64,000 nucleotides of DNA from Mactra quadrangularis (lineage: Eukaryota > Mollusca > Bivalvia > Venerida > Mactridae): positions 26,934,011 through 26,998,010 of the forward strand of contig CM046297.1 of the NCBI GenBank assembly GCA_025267735.1, given 5' to 3'. The notes under the pieces are model-generated. The model was not told where the DNA came from. It saw only the letters and a list, made by a program, of their open reading frames with translations, and ran no database searches. The position numbers and the translations under genes are program-made. Below, one piece after another: positions 38,876 through 51,600 of the stretch. Positions within the stretch are counted from its first letter, which is position 1. The number at the start of each line of letters is the position of its first letter.

Positions 38876-39461
38876 TTTGAGATGACTTGAGTATAAATTG
38901 AGTGTGTTTTACGTATGCTTTATATTGATTTATGATTAATCACATTATCCTGTCAAAAACAAAAGTTTATAATCATGCCAATGTCTGGACAACAAAATGT
39001 TTGACTGGCATTAGTTAAAGCTCTTACACTGTGAGTCTTCAGTTCTGATGCAGCGAACTTTTTTTTAATTTTTTCTCATTTCTTATTGCAGTTTTATTCC
39101 ACATGAGCATCTGATATTCGAAGAAGTGCAAACACACACTAGTCATGAACATATTATTGTGTGAAAATTCTTTCAAAAGTGATTTAGTGTTTAGTTTTTA
39201 TGAAGATTTCTGTGCTGTCTTCATCGACACGTGAGTGCACTTTTCTTTCCGTCCGAAACTCAAATTTAGGGTATCATTCCGAAGATATTGGCAAACATGT
39301 ACAAAAACAAGTAGATAAAGTTTATATTTCCTGATAATTTTAAGTAAAAATGACTTTAAAAGTGTGTTTGTACTGCTTATGTTTAGGTAGAAGCCCCTAA
39401 TATTTTGAGTTCCGGATAGCATTTAGTTATTTTGTTGGTACTGATAATATATTTTGATATA

Positions 39462-39712
39462 CAGTGCCATCCATAATTACCTTTACAATTTTGTAATTGT
39501 TTCGGGGTTTTTGTTTGGTTTTTTACCAATACATATTTTTAAATACATATGCATGTATAACAGTTACAATTGTATAAAAGTATCTTTACTCTTTTTTGCA
39601 CATGTTACAATTTAACGATCGTAATGCCAAAGTTCATCCGAAATAAAATTTAATAGTATCAATGAAAAACCAGGGTGCTTTAAAGGTTCAAAGGTATTTT
39701 TGGATGGCACTG
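39462..39712. mobile_element. Mariner-like MITE
   Basis: The 251-bp element begins CAGTGCCATCCATAATTACC and ends TTTTTGGATGGCACTG, giving inverted termini of roughly 25 bp. It is flanked by TA on both sides (39460-39461 and 39713-39714). TA duplications and these ends fit a Tc1/mariner derivative. No transposase is present. Confidence 0.82.
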
Positions 39713-40712
39713 TATGGTATACGTTATTTATTTTAACTAACCAAATAGTTAAGTTTAATTTTCTTTGTTTACTCTGTGTTCATTTTACTTTAATTGTATC
39801 CCGGATAAAATCATTAAGAATTACAGAATGGGATAGCTATACATTTACAAATAACACTGTCCATTTAGGTAAAACTATACATACACCCATTTCTAAGATC
39901 TAATACTTCAAAATACACATTTCTTAATAACTGTCGTAATGGATAAAGTAAACAATCAACTCCTATGTATTAAAACAAAACAGTAGATAAGCAAAATTTC
40001 AAAAGTAACATTTTAAGTACTTTTACTTACCAGCTAAAATATATTTAAGCACTGCTTTTGTATCCAGTCTTTTAAAACGTTGCTAAATTAGTTTCCAATT
40101 AGCACGAATAGGCACAATAAACCTCTAACTTTGTATAAACGTTTTTGCTTAAGTTATAAATAATGCAACATGTTCAAACTTTCGCGTACTACATACAGTT
40201 GTATTAAGATTAAATAATGAAAAAATGTCTTCATATTTTCATAATATTTTTTCATATAATATTTGTTTAATGAATAATAAAGTTAAATGAACGTAAATAT
40301 TGTTTAAACGTATGAAAAAAAATGTCAATAAAAGCCTGTGAGCATTCAACGATTTCTTAATTAGCAAGTATGCCTTTCTTACAATATTATAATTTAACCT
40401 AAAAAGGAAATACGATATGTCAGTTAATAATTATAGACATGTTTTATGGGTCATGGGTTATATTCAAGGTAGTCTTTAGGTTCAATGGTAGACACAATTT
40501 GTTCCACATGTATAATTAGATATGCCGTAGCAACGTCGATAATATTTTCTTTGCCACAGTTATTTGTGACGTGCGACGATCTTTAGTGTCATACGGGGCC
40601 TTGTAGATGAGACTAAAGTATAAACTCGTGGAAGAAAAAGAACATTTTAAAGAAATGTTTTACTTGATATTTTAAATGAGTTTACATATTATAGGAAGAT
40701 ATAGTTACTATA

Positions 40713-41090
40713 AGGGACTTCAGTAAGTTATTTCCCCTTGTATACTTTTCAAATAGGTAGGTCCAATTAGTTGGATTACTCGGATTTTACCCTTTCTTTC
40801 CAATGTCAATTTGCAAATTAGTCTTATATAAACTTTTTTTTTAATTTAAATTTTAATTTAAATCATTTAATTTGTTTGAAATCAATCTGAGTATTTTAAG
40901 GGTAAAGAACTACTTAACTTCCATCACTTCTGTTAATATCTTAATTTACAAGAAAGAAATAAGATGAAATATTTTTTAGTCTAAACCTAGGACTTCAATG
41001 ATGAAGTCCAAGGAATCTAACTATAAGGACCTACTTACCAATTGGATTACTTCAGATTTTATCTGGGAAAGATAACTGACTAAAGTCCCT
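40713..41090. mobile_element. TA-target MITE, copy 2 (best preserved)
   Basis: The 378-bp element starts AGGGACTTCAGTAAGTTATT and ends GATAACTGACTAAAGTCCCT, which are inverted copies of each other. Two other copies lie at 37583-37931 and 44374-44731. TA precedes the left end; the right flank reads AA, so the target duplication is imperfect here. Confidence 0.82.
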
Positions 41091-41591
41091 AATTGTAGCA
41101 ACGTCTTTTAATTTCCGTATGAGACTAAGTATGTTTTTCTTCCCGTCCTGTTTTACAGTCGAGCATTTTGTATACATACAGTCTCCATGTTTCTTTCTTA
41201 TTTTTGTAAGTATGATTTATTTTGTATATGTCTTAGTTAATGAAATCAGATTTATTTCTTTATGTAATGTGTCTGTTTATAATCAGACGTGAATAGAACT
41301 TTGATTATGTTGGTTAAAGGGAGAGAAGTGTTGTTTGACTTAAGTACATATTTAGTATAAGGGAGACAACTATTGATTGACTTACGTACTGCTTTAGTAT
41401 ATATATCTCATTCAACTTAGAGTTACTTCCCTTCGCAGAAAGTCAATAGTTTCTGTTTTTAATATGCTCTTGACAAAAAGCAATTGAATAATAACGAAAA
41501 CTCTTGTCTTAAAACTGTTATTGAAATGTATCTCTGCTCAGAATTTACTTTAATATATAATCTACCAGTAGGCAATCATAAACTGTTACAT

Positions 41592-41803
41592 TTTATTCAT
41601 CTGTCAATGCGCCTTACATTAACGCCGCTTATTTAAATACTCACTACATAACTTAAAGGGCTTTTTAGATTTTCGTTTACTTTTGATAACCCACTAAAGC
41701 TGGAAAGAGTTATCCATTATCAACGTATTGGAGTTATTCAAATAGAAAGCAAAATTTTTAAATCAACAGGGTAAACGTAAGGCGCACTGACAGTTGAATA
41801 AAA
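41592..41803. mobile_element. Short inverted-repeat element
   Basis: The left end TTATTCATCTGTCAATGCGC is repeated inverted at the right end (complement TTATTCAACTGTCAGTGCGC), followed on both sides by CTTAC. The total is about 212 bp with no coding capacity. Superfamily not assigned. Confidence 0.7.
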
Positions 41804-42377
41804 TTAATTATACTTTCCGTGTTGCTGTGATTTCGTAAAATATTGCCATTTAACTTACTCATAATTGTAACTCTTTAAAATTACCCGTCAGGGCCGTCAC
41901 TTACTAAATGGTAATTTATTAACAAGTTGTCTTGGTGACTAAATGAGAGAAAGTAGTCCTTCCAGAATTCACAAAATGACATACGTCTATTGAAATAGAT
42001 ACTACCCGTCAGTATATATTCTGTAACAATGTGAGCTGCCCCTACAATATATTGTATGACAAGGGTTACAATACAAACGATGTATGTTATTATAGGGTTA
42101 GATACCTACCCCATTTTTGTTTTGTTGTGAGGAAACATTCACCTCTCTATTAAATCTAGCACTGGAACGTTGCATAGAGTTGCATAACGGTATGTGTACT
42201 AATGCCGGTCCCGATTCCAATTCCAATAAATATTCACCTAAAAAGTACCGGTTTATACAGTTTTATATAATTGTTACGTTAATCGTTATTTGAAAATAGA
42301 TGGGTACTATAATGCGATACCCTGGAAATTATTTGTATGACAATCTCCTCCTATCTCTCTGTTACACTCCCTAACGC

Positions 42378-42480
42378 CATTCCTCTCTCTCTCTCCCCCC
42401 TCTCCCCCCCTCTCCCTCTCCCCCCCCTCTCTCTCCCCCCTCTCTCCCTCTTTCTCTCTCTCTCCCTCTCCTCTCGCGCT
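42378..42480. repeat. CT/C-rich low-complexity tract
   Basis: Irregular runs of CTCTCT and CCCCCC over about 100 bp. The minus-strand frame through it (Glu/Gly/Arg-rich) is a by-product of the repeat. Confidence 0.9.
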
Positions 42481-42641
42481 CGTTCTTTCAAACGGAAATA
42501 ACACGACACCAATGCAGTTATTTAAATATATATCACAAAGCAAGGGTTCAATAGCATTTACATACACATCATACATGTATTACAAGTATACAAAATAAAA
42601 CAATGAAAACTTATATTTAAAACAAACACAAATGCCGTAAA

Positions 42642-45600
42642 CTATCGTTTAGATCTCGCACTAAGTCTTTTGTCAGATTTCCCGCCTGTTTTTGTTTTCT
42701 CGTTTGCTTTTTCTCGGCTGTTTTGTCTGCTTGTGTCTTTTTGGTTCTCGGCCTCTCTTGCCGCTTCTTTACGTCTTCGGGTACTTGATCTTACTCTCTT
42801 TTGCTCTGTTTGATGCTCGTTTCCTTTAATCGCTAATCGAGCTGAAAATATATACTCATGGAGAATAAAAAAGACATTTAGTAAAGGTCGAACCTTAGTC
42901 GGCAGCACACAAATTTACTGATCAAAGGGTTCGTTGATTCGATTTCCGGGCAGGGCATACTTTCGGTGACTTTGGTCATCGCTCGACCCAAATCGCTACA
43001 TGCGGTTTAGACTCAACACTTTCAAGCCCGGCTAAATTGTCGAGAATTCTTTGAATAGGTAGCTTCTTGAAAAATGTTTTAATTTATTTATACAATGGAA
43101 CGTCTGAAAAACTAACACCATTCGGACTGCACGTAAGATTCGGTTTTCTGAGGTTTAAGGAACTTTGAAGTTTCCAACTTCCAAAAATTGACTTGAACAA
43201 GATTTACAATTTAATTATGCTATCTTGTCACCATCTATTTGCCCTAAAATTCTCTATTTTTTCTGGCGATAGAGTACACTGCGTCTTTTTCAATCCCAGC
43301 ATAATATTTGTTCATAATTAGGTACGTGCGTTCGTATTTAAATACATGTAAGAGCACTTTTAAAATTCTTATTATACCCAGTGTATGTTTAACGATTTTT
43401 AAGGATTAACTAAATGTTTGTTAATACTTGATTAATTCACTTGGTTGACCTTAGATCGTTTAATCTTAAACCAGACTAAATTCAAGTATAAATAATAAAG
43501 AACAAAATCTCTTAATCTCTCGTAACTTTCAAATTCATGTACATGTACATGCAGTTAAATAATCTGAACGCAATACACATTGATTTAATGACTGTTGGCA
43601 AATGTCAAATGTATGTTTTCATTCATAAATTGAGGTCTACCATTTCTGTTATTGCTCATAGGTCATTTAGGATAACTTGAGATACGCCTAAACAACATTA
43701 TATATGAACATAATTGCATGTCATACTTAAACGAGCTACATATATAAACAATTGTTGCAGTAATCTTATATAGAATTTTCTTATACACAAACTTCCTATC
43801 AACTGTGTTTGAACCTTCTATACATTAATTTGAGTTAGTCGTTTCTCATAAACTGAAATGAAGTTGTGGGGTTTTTTTTGTTCGAAATGTATGGTACCTC
43901 TAAACGTGATACGAAATTTCTTCTTTATATATATGCATTGATACTTCTTTTATATTTGTCATTAAGAATACAGTTTCACAATGCAGCCCTAGTCTAGACA
44001 ACATGGTTGGCCATGCTGGTCCTCGCTCAATGTCTAAAACATTTGGAATATCGGTGTTAAATCTTACTAAAATAAACAAGCTCATGGTTACATACCCATA
44101 AATTCTTCACTAAGTACTGTGTCTCCAGCCTCGAGTAATGGTGTGTACAGTAGAGCATCATTGTTTGGTCCTAAAATGTATAGAGAGAAACATTTATATA
44201 AAGTATGTTGACATATACATGTAGTATTCAGTAATCCAATGATGGAGTCGCCAACAAGTACTCTGATTTTAGTCTTGTAGATTTGTTTAAGAAATATTTT
44301 GGCACTATGCGCATTCATTTGTATAATCATTGGTAAAATGAGATAATAAACTATTGAACTACAAGGTGCAATAAGGGATATTAGTTATCCTTTCTTGATT
44401 AAGTCTGAAGCGATCCAATTGGCAAGTAGGACATAATAGTTAGAATCCTCGGACTTTATCATTGAAATCCTATGTAAGGATGATAAAATATTTCATCAAA
44501 TATTTTTCTTGTTAATTAAGATATTAACACGTGTGGTGACAGTTAGATAATTCTTTATGTAAACAATACTTCGTTTGATTTTCAAACAAATTAAATAATT
44601 TACAAAAAGTATTTAAGATGGATTGTGTCAAATTGACATTGAAAAAGAATTGTGTAAAATTCAAGTAATCCAACTGATTGAACATAGCTATTTGAAGTGT
44701 ATGCAAAGGGAAATAACTGTCTAAAGTCCCTTAAACGAATTACTCTCAAGTAAGATGTATAGTTCCCTTGATCCTTAGATATAAATAAGTAATTTTGTCC
44801 AAGGGATTCTGAAAACATCCGCGGAACAGCTAAATTGAAAACAACACAGATCTTCCACACAAACAAAAAAAAGACGAAAATAACACGTGTTACTTACTCT
44901 CTACTTTTAATAATATAAATTTTTCACGTTCATCTAGGAATTCTGAAGCATATCTTAATTGGAATGAAGGATCTCTTAAATTCTTTATGTTGCCTGTTTC
45001 ATCAGAAAGCTCTATGTCAGCTGCGTAAAATATAAATACTTGTTAATATAATAACTGATAAATTCAAAATATTGTAACAATCCGGCTCTATACCGAACAG
45101 TACGGACTTTGTTTATTTTCGGGGGTTATGACCTAGTTTCGACTCTACTTGGAATTTTGGCTCCGTTACGCAATGACATGCAAGATTACTGGTTGAAATC
45201 ATATTTATACATGTTAATTAATCAGTTTTAGTCAGTTTTACCTTTTAGCAGTAGTGTTTAAGGCCTCATTTTACTTTACTTTCATTTCATACTGACTGTC
45301 ACATTTTTCCGGCAGCCACGTTGGAAATTGCATGATGGGACATGGTTGCTTAGCGACCGCTTAGAACTTTTGTTTACTTAAATGTCAACTGCTTGTATGA
45401 AGAAAACTTTTCTATGTCTCTCCAAAGAAACACGTTTAAAAGGCCGTTTGAGGTTACTACCAGTTTAATTAATCATTAAATGATCATTTAAGATCATTTT
45501 CATCACTGATAAAACCTATTTTCATTCAACTTTTTAACTTTCTTTAAAGGCACTATTTGGCGCTGACGTGAATTTGTATGCACTACTTGCACAACGTTTA

Positions 45601-48600
45601 ATGTGAGCGTAACGTTATTTTTGCGAGCTCACAGCTCACACTGTTAGGTGTGAGCACCATTATTTCTGTGAATTCACATTCTCACATGGGTGACTGTGAG
45701 AATGTCTATGAGTATAAATAGGCCAGAGAACCTTTGAGCAGAGTTCACATTCATTTTGGCTGCCTGGCTGACACGTTAAAATTTAAACTTAAGATCTTTT
45801 GAAATTTCATTCTAGATGGTTAGGTTTTAGAACTTATTGATATTGTTACTTTTAGTAGGCTTCATTCATAAATATTAAATAACGTTTTTTACATTTTATA
45901 AGATTTTAGTAATTTTAAAGGTGCCATATCAGTAATTTTCATGTGATAATTTCTGATCTCAGTCATTGATATCAGTTTAATAGTCTTTTTAAACTGGAAC
46001 AAAAGGGGATTATTTGTTGAATTAAGCTGTTTTACCTTTAGCACAAATTATTTCTTTGTAGAATAAAATTAAATTGTTGCTAGATCTATATTTATTTTTT
46101 GTATGTAATAAAAATCATAACATTCGAAACAAAGAGTCGTTTGTTGATTATCATAAGTTTTATTTGTGAACCACTCAGTAAACCACCCAGAGTACCACCC
46201 AGTGAACCACGTGTAGTTCAACAGCCAGAGCGCTACATTTTTGGTGTCAGAAGTGGGATTCGGTAATTCAAACCGGATCCAGAGATTCGAACCCGATTAT
46301 ATAAGATTAATATAAGCAGGCCTACATTATTAATAGATCTACAGTGCAATATGGAAACACAAACACATACAGAAGTGAACAGTAATAATTTAACAACTCA
46401 AGTTGATGACGAAATTACTTTCCGTCTCCCAGTTAGCAGTAGCAGCTGTGTTATACAGTCAACACCCCCAGTCGAGACCCCACACAATAGAGTAAGTGAA
46501 ATCAGCATAGATACTAATGAAAGCTCATCTGATCTGTCAAATTCATACATCAGTTCTCAAAATGATAGTCACGTCCAGGAGCTAGTGTCTATAGTTAAGG
46601 GTTTACACGGAACTGTAGGTAGCTTGATGAGGGATATACAAGCATTAAAGGGTGAAAGTGAGTCAAACTTTATACAAAATCGTCATAATAATGTACAGAT
46701 AAACCAAAATTGCCACACGCAAGATCTGACAAATATCCCAGAAAATGGTGATGCTGTATATATTAGTCAGCCTTCAAATACATGTATGAGCAGAGATAGT
46801 AACTACACTCAGTTTGACAGGTTTAGTCATCCAAGGGGAGTAACTCCTACCCGACCAAATATTAAAGGGGCAAGTAACCAAAATTATAGCTATGAGGATG
46901 GTGCAAGAAACCCACGTTATGAAGAAAACTACCATCCCCAGGCCTTTAGAAGGTATAGAAACCCATCCACGAGTAGACTAGACGTTAAATTACCCCTTTT
47001 CACTGGTAAAGAGGAATGGTCTGTTTGGCATGCTAGGTTTGAAGCTATAGCAACAAGGTATCAATGGTCAACAGAAGAGAAGCTAGATCAACTACTGCCT
47101 AAAATAGAGGGTCAAGCAGCACAGTTTGTTTTCTCACAACTTAGACCTGAGATAATACATGATTATTCAGCTTTAGTTTATGAGTTAAATAGTAGATATA
47201 GGGTAATTACAACACCTAAATCTTTTGCGTCAAAATTTCGCAGACGGACTCAAAAACCAGGCGAGACTGCTGAAGATTTTGCCTCAGATTTAAAGCGTCT
47301 CTATGACATGGCCTACTGTAATAGGGATAAGTACGTTCGTAATGAGGATCTCACAAGACAATTCCTTGATGGTTTACAAGATGAAGATGTTAAGTTTGAG
47401 GTTGAGTATCATAAGGAACCTGAGACAATTGATGAAGCTGTATATCATGTGGTCAATTATATCCAGACCAAGAGCGAAGACCGTAGAAACAGAAAGAACA
47501 TTAGAAGGGCTTCAGTAAGTGACCTGGATTCTTCAGATGAAGAAGACTCTTATACAGAAGAACAGTATATAAGGTTAAGCCGTGAGAATTATAAGAAAGG
47601 AAAATCAATAAATGCAAGATCCAGTGACTTTGATCAGAATACAATGTCCAAACTACAGTATGATGAACTATCTGATAGGTTAAAGCAAATAGAGCAAGCC
47701 ATAAGCAACATTGGGTTTTTAAGTAAAAATAATATCAAGGGAGATAAGCGGTGTTTTAATTGTAATGAGTTAGGGCATTTCGCAAGAAACTGCCCAAGAA
47801 AGCAGCCTACAGATAACTCCGGTAGTCAGAACCAAGGTCTACATTTAAACATCGAGGGGCCCGCTCTTGCGGCCAAAGGGAGGTCCGAATAAGGAGGTTA
47901 GGCCAGTATATGAAGGTGGTAAACCAAGCAGAGGGGGCTAATGATTCGGAGGACAGGGTGAGGGGGTGCAAGGAGGTTGATTTGTCTGCAGGAGATGTCT
48001 TGAGGGAGGGGGTGTATGTGAAAGGAATGGTTGAAGACGTACCAGTGACTTTCACAGCTGACACCGGTGCCTCGAGGACAATCATTTCATCTAAGGTGTA
48101 TGACAAGATCAACAAGAATGCTTTGCCTACTCTGTCCAGATCTTGTGAGTTAAAGGGAGCCGGTGGGATGCCTATAGAGAAGCATGGTAAGGGAATTTTC
48201 AATCTAAGACTGGGGTCTTTAGAGGTGAAATGTGAAGCAATCGTGGCAGGAGTAGAAGATGAAGTTCTATTGGGTTGCGATGTGCTATACCATGGTGAGA
48301 TGGGTCCTGCGGATATCCTTTTAAGCAAGAATGTGATTTTATTGAATGGTCATAAGATCCCATGTGTGCAGATAAGTAAGCCCCTAAACCTGCATGAAAT
48401 TAGGGTTCGGAACCCCTACCCTAAAGATACACCCTTAAAGCAAGATGATTTACACTTAGGAAGTTTAGCTGGTGCTTACAGAGCGACTCCTAACGAGACA
48501 ACAAAGTTGACGCCTAACCTATTAAATATTGGCCGAGAGATAAGGTTACCAGGGAATGTAGTGTATGGTCAAATTGATGCCACTGTTAGAGACGGCTGTT

Positions 48601-51600
48601 ACAGTGTGGACTGTGTAAACCATGTACAGAAAATTAAGGAGCAAATGCTACATGCCCAGGCAATAGCGCGAAAGTATATGAAAGCTAATGCAAAACGTAA
48701 TAAAGTTCTCTATGATGTCAAACTAACTTATCATAACTATATTAAAGGAGATCTGGTATGGTGCCGGCATGAGACTAGGAAAGTTGGAATTAATCCTAAG
48801 CTAGAAAAGTGTTATGACGGCCCATTTGTCATTAAAGAGAAAACATCAGATTTCAACTTTATTATCATACTAAACAAAGAAGGTCAACAGCGGTTGGTGC
48901 ATCATGACAAACTCAAACCTTATGAGGGTTTAGATCCACCAAAATGGGTGTTAAAATTTGTTAAAATAGTTAAAAACAATAGTTAATAACAAGTGTATCA
49001 ATTGACTATATGTGTGTGACTATACTGTTAAGTTGTGTAAACTTTTGTTTATTATTGTTTTACCGAGTTCGAGTGATGTTTTGTTCCGTTATTATATATA
49101 TCCCCGATAAATTTAATACATGTATAGCGCATAATGCTATAGCGCGTACGCGGTTTTTTTAAATGACTGTGATGGTATGCAAGGCGTATGTGCGCGGACA
49201 CTTAGATTGACTGAGATTAACTAACTGTAAAACATGTAGTATGCGATAAGATCCTAGCCGATTCCTACAATTTAGTTTAGTAGCCAAGTACAACTTTTAT
49301 ATTTACTTTTATATTTAAAACCTGACTGTATGAACCATAGTCTGCTTTAAGTGGTTGCTCATAGTCTTTAAGTATATCTGAACAGACAATCCAGCACCTT
49401 TCCAAAAGATGATTATCAACCTGTTGGTTAGATCCCCAACAAGTTCATCATGTGAGAGCATAGGGGTACGCTAAAATATGTTATCCTGGTCAGCTTCGAT
49501 TTGATACTTAGAAGCAGGGAATGTTGAGGTGAAATATACAGAAAAGCTGATAGAGTGGTAATGTAATGGTACCTGGACTGAACATTATGGCCAAAATATT
49601 GAACAAGTTTGTTGATTTTTTACCTTAGACTGAGACATTCTGGTGATTTGTGTATTTTCAGGCTGCCTTTCCTAGATCAAGTTCTCAGCAGAAAAGGTAC
49701 AGCTGTCTGCATTGTGAGAAGGTGGGGAAATCATACAAGGAGGCACGATATAGGGTCGTTGGACATGTGTTGAAACACCATCTTTCTTTAGATGAAACAC
49801 CTTTCTATTGTTCATTATGCATGTTTAGATGCACCTCATTGGACACCCTAAAGAGTCACGTGAGCAGCTACCGACGCCACAAACTGATGGCTGACTCCAG
49901 TGGGACCATAAACCAACAACAATGTCTGATCCAAAATTCATCCGCCAGGCAGATTACAGAGGGCATTGACTACCGCCATGAGCAAATTGATGAATTAGAC
50001 AACTTACTCCTTAATGACACATTTGACTTAGAAATGTTCCAAAATCAACAGACCAAAGTTCAAGACCCCTACATGACACCAGCATATCAGCCAACAAAGA
50101 AGCTTAGATTGACAAGAGATAACACCCCAGTTTTGGATGAACCCTACAGCCCTTCAACACCTTATATTCCTGATTTCAACAATAACAGCCATCAAGTAGT
50201 TAACAATACCTCTGTCCTGACAGCCACCCTTCAGCAAACCACCCAGCCAACATTTAACGTACCAATCCACCTAACAACAAACCAGCCAACTCTGAACCTT
50301 CAAAATAATCCATCAACAACCCAGCCTTCAATATTGCCACCAGTTACAACTGCCAGTTTTCAGTCACTGACGACACCACCCTTGCCAGTTTTAAGACAGG
50401 GTCTAGACACGCAAAATGGCTCAAGTAACCTAGCAGATGAGGTGTCATCTCAGACAGATCATGGGGAGATGACATTTGATCAGCTCCTGGGAGACCCGAT
50501 CCCCAAGTCTCCAGTGTTTGGGAACACGCCCAGAAGAGAGCCTGCAGTCTCTGATGCCCAAACTCAAACAAATGAGGACTTACAGTTTACACCAAAGACA
50601 GATGGCATAAGTGAGGCAGTCTTCAAGGATTGTATGTCAAAGATAGTGTCGGCTATTGACTGGAATAGCCGCACCATTAGAAATAATGACAAGACCACAG
50701 GGCTGATAGTAGATTCATTGAACAAGCTAAACAGAACTGTGGAGAGGCTGGCTCAACACCTACACTCCAAATCTAGTAAGCCAGAGTCTGCTTCACCTAA
50801 AAAGCCTCTCAAGTCAGTCGTCAAGAAGAGGAACTAATTGCCTACAAACGTTTTAGTCCATATGGCGTATGTTAGATACTTGACACTGTGAACTTTAACT
50901 GTGTTCTACTTTTAATATAATTGTGTTCTGACTTTAATATTACTTGGTGAAGCATTTCCCACAACTGTGTTCAATATAAAACGTTTGAAACTTGGAACTG
51001 TGAATTATTACTGTGTTCAAATATGTAAATTATTAGTGAAACCTTTTTCTGATATAACTGTGTTCCGGATGAAATGTGGAAGAAGTTTGAATTCATTTTG
51101 TTAAACAATTAACTGTGTTCAAATCTGAGTATTACTTCAAGAGATGTTTTAATTTAACTGTGGCAATTTTAGCAACATAATCAGTGACTTTGCATTTTAA
51201 CTATGTATTGACTTGTCCAGCGTACATATGACTTTAAACCACTATTCTATGTGTTCATATAAGTTTACTGTGTTACTTATTATTATTATGAAAATGTTTT
51301 AAGTGAATCTTACCAGTGACTATGAGTTGTATAGTTAACATGACTTAAAGATTGCTCTGAGCACTGGTTGTAGACTGTTTTAAGTATATACTGCTCTAAA
51401 CTGTTAGAGACATAAACAAATTAAAGGTGTTTTTATGTAAAAGGTTTAAAGGTGCTGTTACACAAAAACTGAGTTGTGAATATTTTTATGTATATTGTTG
51501 ATATTGGCTATTTTATTATTGTGTAAGTAGTTTTGCATGTCAGTTGGAACTTTGACATGAAAAGAGGGGGGTAATGTAACAATCCGGCTCTATACCGAAC

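Larger units (their letters stand above)
38876..42641. other. Region between gene B and the CXorf65 homologue
   Basis: Contains three separate small transposon-like elements (39462-39712, 40713-41090, 41592-41803) and a CT-rich tract. It also holds the gene B promoter and the 3' UTR of the CXorf65 homologue. No coding exon was recognised. Confidence 0.5.

Noticed and set aside
42307..42576. Glu/Gly/Arg-rich minus-strand ORF
   Set aside because: It is the complement of the CT/C-rich simple repeat and has no splice or start support.
47807..48328. 173-codon minus-strand ORF
   Set aside because: Antisense shadow of the gag end and protease frame, which carry clear domain motifs on the plus strand.
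50360..50372. TCAGTCACTGACG inside the zinc-finger ORF resembling the SINE core
   Set aside because: Only 13 bases match and the flanks do not; it is in a continuous coding frame, so coincidence is more likely.
50344..50571. Minus-strand ORF opposite the zinc-finger ORF
   Set aside because: Shadow frame with no recognisable features; the plus-strand frame is far longer and carries zinc-finger motifs.
49662..50837. Retroviral envelope
   Set aside because: There is no signal peptide, membrane span or cleavage motif; instead there are zinc-finger motifs and a basic C-terminus.
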